Below, in pieces: positions 23,997-36,493 of a stretch of 64,000 nucleotides of DNA. The translations under genes were made by a program, and so were the position numbers. Source of the stretch: Epiperipatus broadwayi (Eukaryota > Onychophora > Udeonychophora > Euonychophora > Peripatidae); assembly GCA_028023455.1 (NCBI GenBank), contig JAQFVV010006221.1, positions 5,561,011 to 5,625,010 of the forward strand, in the 5' to 3' direction. A model generated the notes under the pieces. That model searched no databases and was not told the DNA's origin. It saw only the letters and a list, made by a program, of their open reading frames with translations. Positions within the stretch are counted from its first letter, which is position 1, and every line of letters begins with the position of its first letter.

Positions 23997-25611
23997 CTGG
24001 TTTCTTCTCCATATTTTGAAAGTGATTTTGCTCAATGAAACTGGCATACTTGATGATTTTCTTGAATGATTGCACTAAATGTGAGAATGACTGAAAATGA
24101 ATTTTTACTTAGTACATGATTCCATTACAAAATGTTGATCTCAAGCGAGTGTTAACTTTCAGTCTTATTAAAATACTCTCAATGTTGTTAACAGAAACAT
24201 AATGTTCATTGTTTTTTGCAGCTAAGCATTGGTTCTAGTATATGTCAATGATATAGTAAACATCATATGCATTTTGAATTGTCCTCATTGTTTATAAAAT
24301 AGGTTAATGATTGATTCTTTTGCTTTGATTTGATAAATGCCTTGATGCATACTTTTCACTATGTGCCCATATTTGCAACAACTCAAGTATTTCAATTTCA
24401 ATATGTTCATGTAACAGTCTTGCAAGGTGGTTGTTTTTTCAAAGTGTAGGCAAAAACAGTTGATGCTAAAATGCCACAATATTTAGGCAATTATCTCAGT
24501 GACTTCTGCTGTCAATGCATTTGCTTTGAACTATGATTTTGTGCATTTATATTAAATATGTGGACTGGTGTTGATCACATTTATTTAAGTTTTGTCATAA
24601 CTTTTCAGAATTGTCTTTTGATGGTTCTAGTGATATATCCTTGTCTATGATATTTTAAAAGCTTAAACTTTCTTGATTGGCAAACCATAACTCATCTCTG
24701 ACAGAATTGTTTTTGATGTCTCAAATGGATTGCACTCATAGGAAAACTTTGTCATGCAAGATCCTGACTCATATGAAGTCTTGTATTTACAATCCCCTAA
24801 ATCAACATGTAACACTTCCATAAAATTAAAGCATGGTTGAAGCAGTTTGATATTTGGATATAAATTGGTATTGAATAAGAACATTTTTACTTAATGCCAA
24901 ATATTCTCCTGTAAGGTCCATTAAGTCAGTGTAGATTTTGTTTTCCAAAATGTATACCATTTTACATTAACTGAATTTAGCAGCAACTTATGCAATATGA
25001 TTGATCATTTTTGATAAACTGCACCTCCATGTAATTTTCAAATCAATGTTTAGAATTGTGAAAAGGTTCTGTCATGAAGCCAAAATTTTCAACATTAGAA
25101 AGCAATGTTTGGTTTAAAACTGAACCAGGTTGATCTGCAACTTTCCATATGATAATATGAACTGGTTGTGGCAGTAGAATTTGCAATAATTTGTTTGAAT
25201 ATTTGCTGGTTGCCACAAAATTTGTGAAAATTGTTGTGCATTAATGTTGGTCGAAAATTCGAATGATTAGGCTATTTTTACAAGAAAAGAAAAAAAAATA
25301 GAAGCTAGCACTGAAAAACTGCAGTTGAACTTAGATCTCAGTAATAAATGTTCTCATCGATGTTTTTGGTGAACAATAGTTAGTGTTGATAGTTTATAGC
25401 CCAGTCTGAATATTTTCTATGTTTGACATGCACAATTCACCAAACATTTACTTTATCACCCAATTTATGAGGCTACTATTTATCTCTTGGATAATTAGAT
25501 TGAATTTATGTATGGTGACAAACATATGCAGCCAGACTGATTTATCTTTAACATGGAAAATTCTAGCTCTAGAAAAAGGTGATAGGTGGCAGGACTGCCA
25601 TAATAAATTAG
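23997..25611 (-). pseudogene. Minus-strand gene-like segments in U3 (unidentified, decayed)
   Basis: Blocks equivalent to U1 and U2: 23997-24090 (acceptor TTCATTTTCAG, donor CCAG/GTAAGATC), 24285-24479 (now frameshifted against the U1/U2 reading), 24663-24884 (HVDLGDCKYKTSYESGSC) and 25448-25642 (KSVWLHMFVTIHKFNLIIQE). The donor after the last block has changed from GTAAGG/GTGAGG to ATAAAG. Product unknown. Confidence 0.3.
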
Positions 25612-27170
25612 TAAACATTATTAAGAAATTATATGAAAACAATTATTATACTTACCAATTAGGGAATATAGAATCAGTTAAAGTTAATAATGGGGTGGGA
25701 TTAAGGCAAGGATGCCCTATGTCTCCTATTTTGTTTTTGTTGTATTTGAGTGAAATGGAGAAAGCAATAGAAAGACTAAAAAGAGGGGTAGAGATCCTAT
25801 TAATAGGTGTCAAGGGAGTATATACTTTGTCGGATCTTTTTTTGCAGATGATATCTTTTTGTGTGCAGAAAGAAGAGAAGATATGGAAAATATGTTGAGG
25901 ACATGTGCAAGGGTGGGTAAAGAGATGGGGATTAAATTTAGTGAAGAAAAATCAAAGATAATGATGGTTAATACTGGGGAAAGAGAAGATGTAGAATTTT
26001 TATTGGGGGATATAAAGTTAAGTGTGGTGAATAGATATTGGTATTTGGGAATCATCTAATGTAATCAGGAAAATTACTTGGATGAATTGGAAAAAAAATT
26101 GGCAAATGAAGCAAAGAAAAAAAGGGTTTAGTAAAGAAGCTAACAGTATTTTCATATAATAAATATGATGTAGCTAGAATTGTATGGAAGTGAGTTGCAG
26201 TAGCAGGGTTAACATATGGTAATGATGCATTATGAGTTAGTAAAAACGTTTTAGATTATTGAGAAAGTACAAAGGGAAGTAGGAAGAAATGCATTAGATG
26301 CAGAGATATGGACAGCAAAGGAGGCAAGTCAAGGAGAAACGAGATGGTCATGTTTTTATATGAGAGATAAAAAAGTAAAATGGAAAATGTTTGGTAGGTT
26401 GCAGTTTATGGATAGTAAAAGAATAGCCAAAATAGTGTTTAATTGGGTTATGAGTAAAGGGCAGGTAACAAGATGGGTGAGAAAGGTAATTTGGTATGCA
26501 AAAGATTTGGATAAAGAATTTATATCAGTATACTTATATAAAAGGTGGGATGATTGTGTTAGGAGGATTGTTGAGAGTTATAGTGGTAAGGAATGGGATA
26601 AAAGAATAGAAACATTAATAAAAAATAGGGAGTTGGAGAGATGTAGAACTAGTTTGGAGGGTAAGAAAAGTTTAAATGTATATAGAAGTAAAAGGAATAT
26701 TGGATGCGAGTTAATTTATGATAATAGTAAGGAAAGTAGTTTATTGTTTAAGGCTCGAAGGGGATCTTTAGCAACAAGGGAATATACATGTAAATGAAAA
26801 ACTATGGGTGATTTAGTGTGCAAATTTTGTAAGGAACGTATAGAAAATATTAGGCATCTGTGGATTGAATGTAAATGTTTGAAAGCAGAAAGGGTACAGA
26901 TAATGAAGTTATGGAAGAATAGGTATGAACAAAGTGACTATACAAAAAGTGAGTTGTTAGTTTTTATGCTGGGTTTGCGAAAAGATAAGGGGGATTTAGA
27001 TATAAATGCCATAAAGTTGACAAAGATTATATTGTGGAAATGGGATGTAGTAAAATATGGGAAAACGTAGAGTGGGGAATGGAAAATAAAGAGGCTAACA
27101 GGTTTATCTAGTTATAATTGCTGAGATATTCTTGACTTCGTTTAAGGAGAAGCCAAATACATCACATAAC
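25612..27170 (+). pseudogene. CR1-like LINE 3' half, copy R4 (right end of the array)
   Basis: Joined to U3 at the same base as R3 to U2 (AATTAGTAAACATTATTAAG). It has GVGLRQGCPMSPILFLLYLS (25,690s), a FADD region frameshifted near 25,845 and the KEMGIKFSEEKSKIMM block. Several stops follow (TAA in the YLGII block near 26,058; TGA near 26,190). The C-terminal domain is open at 26360-26797 and 26804-27070, with knuckle CKFCKERIENIRHLWIEC. The tail ends CATCACATAACATGG. Beyond it the sequence is no longer U, so the array stops here. Confidence 0.85.
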
Positions 27171-29399
27171 ATGGACAAGGCACTCTACTAAGAATAAGAC
27201 AAAAGGATAAGCTAAGTTTTAATTTTTTTAAATTTTGTTATGCTATTTGTTGATTGCATTGGAGATTGATTTTTTGAGAGCATCACTATAAAGATTAATT
27301 ATTGTATATGAAAGTATAAACTGTGATCAAAAGAGTGAGTTATTTGAAAGATTGGAAATTTTTTTGTTTAATTGGTTGAAAGGTTTTTGTTTGCCATTTT
27401 AGATATAGAAGTTTTTTTAAAAAAAGTTGTTTTTGTTGAATGTGTGTTAGTGTAAGGATATTTAAATTTATGCACCCTCTCAACAAGATAAGTTAAGGCA
27501 GTCGCATCTCACTATAGTCAGATTTAAGGTCTTCATATAGGATGCCATGAATGATGTGATTTAATTTTGATATAAAACTGTATTTGTTCCCAATAACTAA
27601 TTTATTATTTAAAAAAATTATTATATCTAACCCACATCAAATCAATTTTCACCTTAATTAACTTTACCATTATGCTCAGATTTCGAACTCAGGGAAGTTT
27701 AACACTTTACTCTCTTCAGGGGTTCCTATCAATAGTAATATTAACAAAGAATCTCACTAACTCTTTAAATCAAATAAAACAAAATTGAAGCTTCATTTAA
27801 TATAAAAAAAAATTATTTATTTAAAATTAAATAATTTAAATTTTAATATATAAAAAAATATTTATATATCTACCTCTTATATTAAAAATATAAATATTCT
27901 CTTTGCTTACGTAGATATAATTTCTAAACCTATAACATACGTGATTTTAAATTATATGAAATATAAGTATCCTAATATTTAGACATTTATATTAACACTA
28001 TTTTACAATAATTGGGTTATCAAATAATAATCAATATTTGTATATAATACCTTCATTATTAAAATGATTGTCGTAATTTATATTTATTAATATAAAAATA
28101 TATACTTACAATTTAATATTTATTATTTATATACATCTTTATTAAACTATTTAGATTAGTATAAAAATGTAGTGTCATGTCATAAAAATAATAATATGTG
28201 GATTTAAAAATAATTTAATCTCTTACCTCTAAGTTGACATTATCCCTTTACCAAATTAACATTTATTTAATGATATTTAAATCTTTATTAATCATAAATA
28301 AAAAAAAATATTGTAAATTATTAATTTCTCTATTATTATTTTTATAATAAAATAAAGATATATAAAGAAAATGAAATTAACTTTTCCCAATTATAATTTT
28401 CAAAAATCTTAAAGGTATTTATAAAAGTTAATGTCTAATGAAAATCCTTCAAGACAAGCTTTTTGATTCTTCATTGTTAAAATTAAAGAGAATAATATTA
28501 GGATATCCTAAGTTGACATTTAGTTTTCTCTTTATATTCATCTTCTTAATAGAAACTTCCTTTATTAACATTTATAATTCTATTTTGAAGATCTAATTTT
28601 TATAATTTTAAGGCATTCATAATTCCAATTTGAAGATCTAATTTTTTTATAATTTTAAGGCATTCAGCAAACGATATTATTCAGATATTTGATTAGGCAA
28701 GTGCATTTTATCTATTCCATGACAAATTGGTGTTCTAGCCACTTTGCATTTTCTTTATAATGTAAAGTACATTAAATTTGAATGAAGTTTTTGTAAACAG
28801 TTTTTTTTTAAAAGCCGTTCAGATTTTAAAATGTAATTCAAACAATTTTTATAGAAAGAAAATATATTTAGATTACTTTCTTTGAAAAATATAAAAATTT
28901 CTTCTAATGAGTATTAAATTGTTCAAAATATAAACTTCAACTTACACTGTTCTTTGAAATCAAAATAGTAGAAGTTTTTATAAGGATATAGCTGATAAAA
29001 ATAGAATCCTTATTCTTCTAACAAAAAGAATAGAATTAATATATTATCTCTCGCTCCATCAGCTTGCTGAAGCATATGCATTCTACATTGTTGCAATAAC
29101 AATTTGATATTAAAACACTAAGTTAATTTGATTTCCTTTAATTCGATAAACTGTGAACCCAGAGGTCATTTATCACCTTGTCAACAGTCTTTTGTCAACA
29201 ACATCTTTTTTCATTTTAAAGAATGAAAAATAGTAATTTAACAAGTTATATATTTATTTTCATAAGTATAATAATAATGCAGATATAATGTATACATATT
29301 GATTACATGTATGTATGAGTATATATACTCCTACAATAAGAAAGGTATGTAAGATTAATTTGTTTTTAGTTAAGTTTGTTACTGAAGGTTTTTTAACCT
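27171..29399. other. AT-rich spacer, no gene recognised
   Basis: Extremely AT-rich, with no long open frame and no recognisable protein fragment. Two features stand out. One is a minus-strand tRNA-like stretch near 27,650-27,735, with a B-box-like GAGTTCGAAATC. The other is a 45-47 bp tandem duplication at 28576-28667. Confidence 0.6.
28576..28667. repeat. Two-copy tandem duplication, ~46 bp unit
   Basis: Units at 28576-28620 and 28621-28667 both contain TTTGAAGATCTAATTTTT and TATAATTTTAAGGCATTCA, differing by a few bases. Confidence 0.8.
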
Positions 29400-29639
29400 T
29401 TAAAATATTTATTTTGAGAAAAAAGACAATGTTTGGGAGGCCTAAGATTGGAAAACTCGTAGTTATAGTTTGATCGGGTCTGGGAAAAAGTAAACATTTT
29501 TTATTTTTTCAGTGTAAGGGTGTTTGAAGAATAGGAGTGGTCTTATAAAGTCAAATATAGAATAAGTGGCTTGAAAAATAAGAATATGGATTGCATTTGT
29601 ATTGCGCAATGTATATATAATCAGCAGAAAGGAATTAGG

Positions 29640-30546
29640 TGAGTACTGGTAGAGTGTACAGTGTGTGCTGAGGTGTATCATTTGAAATGATTGAATAAGA
29701 ATAGGAAGGATGTAACAGGTTTCTGGTTATGTAGTCAGTGTGTAAATGTGATTAAAGAGGTGAGAAAGTGGTTTCTAAATGGCAGTAGTGTAGAGAGAAA
29801 GTCAGAGGAGAGGGAACAAAATGTAGTTAAGAAAGATAGGACAGAGTATGGTTTTAGTGGAGTGTCAGGAAATATGGGTGGAGAAAGTAGTAGTGTAATG
29901 GAGATGGTTAGCAAGAGAATAAGTAAAATAGAGAAAAAAGTGAAGGATGTAGAAGTAAAATTGAAATTGTTAGAAATGAAGTGTGGGCAGATTAAGGAAT
30001 TTTTGAGTAGAAATGATAAGGAAAAATGGATAAGGAGGTCCAGAAGATGGTAGAAAATGTTACAGATGCAGTAGAGAAAGTAGATTATGAGACAGTATTG
30101 ATATGAGATTCACTAATTAGAGAATGTGGGGATATGTAAGGATATGTTTGACTGGAGCTAGAATTAGGGATGTGACAGATAAAGTAAGAAAGCAAGATAG
30201 TAGAGATATATATGTTATGGTAGGAACTAATTTGTTAGAACCATCAGAGAGAGTAATGGATGAGTACATAGAATTGATTAAAAATTTGAGGGAGATTAAA
30301 GAAAGAGTAGGGGTAGTTGGAGTATTACCAAGATTTGACAAGAGGCATTTGTTAGATAGGGCATGTTCTATAAATGAGGGATTGAAAAAATTGTGTGAGA
30401 GAAATAATGTTATGTTTGTGGATGTGTGGAATTCGTTTATTGGAAAGAGGGAGTTATATAGTAAAGATGGATTCCACTTAGAAAAGCAAGAAAGTGAAGT
30501 TTTAGGGAGTCTGATATTTAAAGAATATAATTTGGGAAACTGTTAA
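29640..30546 (+). pseudogene. LINE ORF1: PHD-like finger, coiled coil and SGNH esterase (decayed)
   Basis: The first part (29,655-29,770) has CTVC, then H in VYHLK, then W-L-CSQC: a PHD-type zinc-finger pattern interrupted by one stop near 29,690. An open frame (29691-30053) continues with a Lys/Glu-rich heptad region, KRISKIEKKVKDVEVKLKLL, likely a trimer- or dimer-forming coiled coil. The second open frame (30124-30546) is an SGNH hydrolase: a DSLIRE block just before it, VMVGTNLL (the GTND block) and KDGFHLEKQ (Asp-His of the triad). CR1-clade ORF1 proteins of this type are thought to bind element RNA and membranes or lipids. Stops between the two parts disable it. Confidence 0.8.
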
Positions 30547-30739
30547 AGGGGGGTAGGCTTTTAAATTGTAATATTATCAAAAAGAAGAATGGATGGGATA
30601 TAAAAAATAGGCAAAATATGGTTGATTTAGATATAAATGAGGATGTGGAGAGGGAATGGATCTGTAAGATTAATGGTAAGAAAGTTTGTTATAAATGTAA
30701 TGGAGAAGAAAGCATCGAAGGAATTTATAAACGAGTAGT

Positions 30740-31397
30740 TAGGAAAGAAGAAATTGTTAAAATTGGGGTTTTGAATATGTAAGGTAGTAGGAGACCAGAA
30801 AAGTGGCTGGAATGAAACAAAGCAATTGAAAATGAAGAGCTTGAGGTATTAGCAGTAGTTGAAACTCTATTTTGAAGATGTCGTATGGCAGGGTATAAAT
30901 AGAAAAAAAGAAAAAAAGGGTGGTTGTATAGGTGTTATATTGAAAAAATATTTGAATACTGTTAAATGTCAAGCGCATTTGTGGTTTGAAATAAGGTTGG
31001 GTAGACAAGAATAGAATGAATGGTGGCTGTAGTGTATATAGCTACTGGAGATAGTCAAACTGTAATGAGTGGAACAGTTAATGATATACAAAGTTTTAAA
31101 GAAAAGGGGAAGAGAATAATGGTTATGGTGGATATGAATGGACATATTGAAGAAATTGATGATGTAGATAATAAAAATGGACAGTTTTTAAAGGCATTTT
31201 GTCAGAGAGTGAATTTGATTATTGGAAATTTATCAAATATTTATGAGGGACAAAACACCTGGTCTAGAAATAATATATTTCACACAATAGATTATGTATT
31301 GGTAGAGAAAGAGGAAATAAATAAAGTAAGGAACATTAAGGTGTTTGATAATGAAGAGAAAGTATGTACTAGTGATTATAACTTTATTGTAATTTAA
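30740..31397 (+). pseudogene. LINE ORF2 endonuclease domain (decayed)
   Basis: The N-terminal part reads IVKIGVLNM followed by a stop, then ENEELEVLAVVETLF (catalytic Glu in VVET), again with stops. The C-terminal half is open (31020-31397) and has IMVMVDMNGHI (normally GDFN-like), TWSRNNIFHTIDYVLV (Asp of the IDYxL block) and TSDYNFIVI, where the usual SDH histidine is Tyr. It corresponds to the target-nicking APE-type endonuclease of LINEs. Loss of the His and several stops make it non-functional. Confidence 0.78.
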
Positions 31398-31624
31398 ATG
31401 GTTATTAATGTGATGAAGAATAAAAATAAAAGTAGAAATAATGGTGTAAGATGTGGATGAGGAGTGAGAAAAATAAGTTGAAAGAGTATAAAATACAAAT
31501 TGAAGAAATCATAGAAGAGTTGGTTGGGAATGAGTATAAGGGCTGGTGTAATGAAATAAAAATGTGGCAAATAGGGTTTGAGGTGAGAATATTCAGAAGA
31601 ATAAGTGTAATAAACAAATGAGAA

Positions 31625-33955
31625 TTGGTAAGTGTAAAAAACAGGAAAGAAGTATGCAGAGAATATAGGTGTGCTATTAAGAACAAGGAAAGTGAAAAAG
31701 ATATTAATGCTAAATGGGAAAAGTACTTAGAAAAAAAGAAGTTGGCTAAAATAGATAATTATAGAGAAAGAATAAAGTTGAATAGTAAATTGTTGGAAGT
31801 TATTAATAAAAGTGGAAGAGATGGGAGTAAAAAAATTTGGAAAATGGGAAATGTAGGGGAGATAGTATTACTAGATGATGAGGGAATAGGGTAGCTCTAT
31901 AGAAGATTTAGATTCTTAAACAGATATGTAATGGATATAGAAAAGATATTAGATGTGAAGGATAGAGTGATAGAAAACATGAAAGCATATAGTAATGGAA
32001 ATATTAGGTTTAAAAAATTTGAACTGAATGAGGTAGAGAAGAAATTGAAAAGTGGAAAGGCAAAAGGATAAGATGAATGGACAGCAGAGATGGTAATGAA
32101 TTTAGAATATAGGGCAAAAGTAAAGTTATTATCCTGTTTTAATAAGATGGCACAGAATAGAGTTTTTCCAAGTAATTGGAGTAATACAAGAGTAAGATTA
32201 TTATTTAAAGGAAATGGTAAGGATCATAGAAACTTAAATAATTATAGACCAATAACAGTAACATCAGTTTTATATAAAGTTTTCTTATATATGGTGGCTA
32301 GAAGAGTTGTAAAATGGATGAAAGGGAATAATGTAATGGGGGCATTGCAAGGAGGTTTTAGATTAGATAGGTGTATAGGAGATAGTTTATTTGTAGTTAT
32401 ACAACTTATGGATATGAGTAGGAATTCAGGTAGACAGTTGTATATGAGTTTTGTAGATATAGAGAAGCCATATGATAGAGTAAATAGAAATAGATTATGG
32501 ATAAGTTTAGCAAATTTGGGAATGGATGAAGCTTTAGTGGATATTATTAAGAAATTATATGAAAATAATTACTATATATATCAGTTAGGGAATATAGAAT
32601 CAGTTAAAGTTAAAAATGGGGTGGGATTAAAGCAAAGATGCCCTATGTCACTATTTTGTTTTTGTTGTATTTGAGTGAAATGGAAAGAGTAATAGAAGGA
32701 TTAGGAAGAGGGATAGAGATTCCGTTAATAGGTGGTAAGGGAGTATATATTTTGTCAGGTCTTTTTTTTTGCGGATATATTTTTGTGTACAGAAAGAAGA
32801 TATGGAAGTTATGCTGAGGACATGTGCAAGGGTTTTGGGGATTACATTTAGTGAAGAAAAATCAAATATAATGATGGTTAATACTAGGGAAAGAAGATGT
32901 AGAATTTTTATTTTGAGATATAAAGTTAAGTGTGGTGGACAAATATAGTTAGTTGGGAATTATTTTAAGTAATCAGAAAAATTGTTTGAATGAATGGGAG
33001 AAAAAGTTGATAAATGAAGCAAAGAAAAGAAAGGGATTGGTAAACAAATTAACAGTGTTTTCATATAATATACATGATGTAGTTAGAATTATATGGGAGT
33101 TGCAGTAGCAGGATTAATATCTGGTAATGATGTGTTAGTAAAAGGATATTAGATTATTTAGAAAAAGTACAAAGGGAAGTAGGAAGACATGCATTGGATG
33201 CAGATGTATCGACAGTAAGGGGACGCAACCCAAGGAGAAATGGGGTGGTCAGGTTTTTATATCGAGGGATACAAAAAGTAAAATGAAAATGTTTGGTAGA
33301 TTGCAGATTATGGATAATAAGAGAATAGCCAAAATAGTATTTAATTGGGTTATGAGTAAAGAGCAGACAACAAGATGGGTGAGAAAGATAATGCAATATG
33401 CAAAAGATTTGGATAAAGAATTTATATCTGTATATTTTTACAAATAAGTGGGATGATTGTGTTAGGAAAACTGTTGAGTGTTATAGTGGTAAGTAATGGG
33501 ATAAAAGCATAGATTTATTAATAAAGAATAGGTAGGTCAAGAGATGGAGAACTAGTATAAAGAGTAAAGAGTTGAAATATATATAGAAGTAAATAGAATA
33601 TTTAATATATAATAGTAAGGAAAGTAGTTTATTGTTTAAGGCTCAAATGGGATTTTTAGCAACAAGATAATATACATGTAAATGTAAAAATATGGGTAAT
33701 TTATTCTGTAAATTGTGTAAGGAAGGAATGAAAAATATTAGGCAACTGTTACTTGAATGTAAATGCTTGAAAAGAGAAAGGGTGCAAATAATGAAGTTAT
33801 GGAAGAATAAATATGAAAAAAGTGATTATACAGAAAGTGGATTATTGGTTTTTATGCTGGGTTTGGGAAAAGATAAGGGGAATTTAGATATAAGGCCATA
33901 GAGTTGACAAAGATTATTTTGTGAAATGGGATGGAGCAGAATATAGGAAAACTTA
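31625..33955 (+). pseudogene. LINE ORF2 linker, reverse transcriptase and CCHC knuckle (decayed)
   Basis: A basic linker (31625-31894) precedes the RT. The open piece 32090-32674 holds WSNTRVRLLFKGNGKDHRNL, NNYRPITVTSVLYK, GALQGGFRLDRC, LYMSFVDIEKPYDRVNRNRL and GVGLKQRCPMS (normally RQGCPMSP). The catalytic FADD region near 32,770 is broken by a run of T and a deletion. Thumb sequences follow out of frame. The C-terminal CCHC at 33692-33790 reads CKLCKEGMKNIRQLLLEC with His replaced by Gln. The coding end is near 33,955. This region templates the comparison for all the truncated R copies. Confidence 0.85.
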
Positions 33956-34058
33956 GAGTGGGGAATGCAAAATAAAGTGGCTAACCGGTTTCTCCGAGTA
34001 AAATTACTGAGATATTGCTGACTTCATTTAAAAAGAAGCCACAGTACAGCACATCATA

Positions 34059-35534
34059 ATATGTTACACTGAGAAGAAGGGTAGGTTCAATAGGCCTGCC
34101 AACTATGTCATATACTGAATTGGATTACCTCCAAAATGAGATAAATTTATAAAATATTTTTTATTAGATTAGTAGGGAAGTAATACCAAAGAAAACAAAA
34201 ATCATTTGGGAACATGTTTTAATAAAAACTCTTACTCTGTCCCATTCTCTTTAAGCAGAAGTTGTTCATTTCGCTAAACTTTTTATCCATTCTTAAAATT
34301 TTCTTGAACAATCCTTCAATAAAGTAAATATATATTAATGTAAGTAAAAACAGGAGTTTAATGAAATAAGTATTTCTTTGTAATGTGAATATGTTAAAAT
34401 TTGCATGCGATAAACTGAATGAATTTCCTTGAGTGTTTACTGAAAGCTAAAGCTAAAAAATATAATTGCTGATGCTTCACCAGGGTTTGCCCATTCTTTC
34501 AAATTTCAGTGTGCATCTTTGAGAGGGAAAAAATGGCCAGAGCTGCAAGCTTTTCTCTAATTAAAGAAAGAAACTCAATTTATTTGTTAACGTAATACAA
34601 TGATTGTAATTTAAAAATAATAAACTTTTCTCACACTTCTGTAATTTATAAAATATATGTGCTTACATTCTATTCTAAAAAGTTATTAACAAATGTGTAT
34701 TTGCTGAAGCTTAGTGCTTTCAAGAGCAACGTATGTTCTTATAATCGCTTTGGAAAGTGTGTGAGGACATACATCGCCTTCAAAAGTGCTAATCTTTAGT
34801 AAATATGTAATTAATAGCTTTTCTTAGTATAGTGCTTAAGCGTATATATTTATAAATTAAAGTAACACACAAAAAGTAATTTTATCTGTCAGACTATTTT
34901 GATTAAAAATAAATTGAAATGAAAATAATTCTATTAAATTTTGTATTCTTTAAAAGAAAATAATTATTTATTGGAAAATATATAGATTCTTAATAAAAGC
35001 TGTATTTAAATAATATCATTTACAAATGAGAAAATATTCCAAATTAGCAAAGATCTCCCTGGTATTTCTTCATTATAAAAGTAGTGAAAGAAAAAACAGT
35101 ATTTTCACCAGGTTTGCCATTTGTCAAACGATGAAGGACTGGACAGTTTTTTGCCCTTGTTTTATCTTCTCACTAAAGTTAACTATATATTCATTTACTA
35201 TCCAATGTTGTATAGTTAGCTATGTTGGATAAAAGACACCTACTGAAATCAAAAATCCAAAATCCTAGAAAAAAATTTCATTTGACCTAGATTTGAATTC
35301 AGGGTTGCAGGCATAGCAGGTGCAGGTTTCTATCTCTACACTGTGAAACCCTGAAAGTACTAATTGTATTTTCAAAATTTTAAAAGACATGGATTTTAAG
35401 GTACCAAAATTGATCTCCGACCTTTCTGAGCAGAATTTTTTTGTTACATAATACAATATTTATTGTCAAATAGCCTTTTACAATGTTATATATGAGACAT
35501 ATGTATACTATTTAATTATTAAAAAAAAAAAAAG
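34059..35534. other. Intergenic stretch, little recognised
   Basis: AT-rich with short chance frames such as 35026-35232. A possible tRNA-derived SINE head on the minus strand lies at 35275-35345: a T-arm-like CCTGAATTCAAATCTAGG after an anticodon-arm-like segment. It has no clear acceptor stem, so it is not a functional tRNA. Confidence 0.4.
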
Positions 35535-35933
35535 ACCAATAAATGAAAAAGTAAATAATGAAAAAGATTTATTTTATATATAATAAAATCCAATACAAAT
35601 AAATTGTATGCATGTAAGTACTGAATTAAAAAAAAAAAAAATTAAATTATGTATATTTTTGTAGCAATTACAGAAATAAAATTAAAAAAGACCATTATTT
35701 TTTTTTTATCATCTCATAAAAATTTAGACTATAAAAGATTTTAAGGAAATAGGGAAAGTAGGATCAACCATTTCACAGTAGAAATTAATTTTATAGGCAT
35801 ACCGACCAGCTCCACTGTCCACTTCCATTTTTACTATTTGATCGCAAATAACTGCATCTAAAAGTATGTGGTCAATTTCTTTGTTATTCAGCCTCTTTAT
35901 AATACAATTTTCATATTCTTCGATTGACCGCAA
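35535..35933 (-). pseudogene. LTR-retrotransposon protease remnant, copy 1
   Basis: Minus-strand open frame 35933-35724 contains VICDQIVKMEVDSGAG, resembling the start of a Ty3/gypsy-type aspartic protease (D-S-G-A active-site loop), and later YCEMVDPTFP. Downstream non-coding sequence to 35535 matches 37944-38156. Relative to copy 2, about 145 bp are missing after DPTFP, so the protein is cut short. It is a short relic without RT or LTR in view. Confidence 0.5.
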
Positions 35934-36493
35934 ATCTAGTTGGTTGCGTGATTTAAAACTCTAAACTTTTGATTAGTCAATTACAGAATCAGCAATGCAA
36001 ATGTATTCATCTTTTAATATTACATTCGTTTTAGTTTCGTTTGTAAAAAGTATATTAATAATTTGTCAGATTATGAAAGTGAATGAACGTTTTTTCCAAA
36101 ATAATTTTCTATTTATTCTTATAAAAATATTTATAGCGGGGAATTTAAATACAACGTTCCTAACCAATTAGAAAATGCTGCCTACGTCATCGACTTTCAC
36201 AATTTACGTTAATATACAGGGTATATGAGCACAGACTTTCACATGACCCACCACTCTCCCCACTATCTCATAACACTGATACACTTGAACGCATATATGT
36301 TGAAAAGATAAATAATCACCAATATACGTATTTTATGCCAAACCAGCAATGATCAGTTGGTCCAGATTACCATCTCTACACATATATGCTATAAATGCTC
36401 AGATATATATTAAGATAGCCAATCCTCTTACTTTAATGGACAGGCTTTAATCCACTCCACACTCCAATTCAGCATCTTACGGTAATTTTTAAA

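Larger units (their letters stand above)
21495..25611 (-). repeat. Tandem unit copy U3 (complete, ~4.12 kb)
   Basis: A fourth array copy with no large insertion, running from CAGCGATTTAAATAATTAATC to the AATAAATTAGT junction. A ~70 bp segment at about 21,955-22,030 is present here and not in U1 or U2; it contains CCAAAACTCTCCATACTTCA. Otherwise it is co-linear with U1. Confidence 0.85.
29400..34058 (+). mobile_element. Nearly full-length CR1-like LINE (same family as the array R copies)
   Basis: The only copy in the window that extends upstream of the RT. The order is ORF1 (PHD-like finger, coiled coil, SGNH esterase), ORF2 endonuclease, linker, reverse transcriptase, CCHC knuckle and the family 3' tail ending GCCACAGTACAGCACATCA. 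RT and tail sequences match R1-R4 throughout, for example MSRNSGRQLYMSFVDIEK and GVGLKQRCPMS. PHD plus esterase in ORF1 with an EN-RT ORF2 is the arrangement known from CR1-clade elements. Many stops and frameshifts make it inactive. The 5' boundary is uncertain because no other copy reaches this far. Confidence 0.85.

Noticed and set aside
1-27170. Array as a CRISPR-like or satellite repeat.
   Set aside because: Units are multi-kilobase, contain nested transposons and lack short regular spacers.
35275-35345. A functional tRNA gene on the minus strand.
   Set aside because: Only a T-arm-like element is convincing; acceptor stem and D-arm do not pair.
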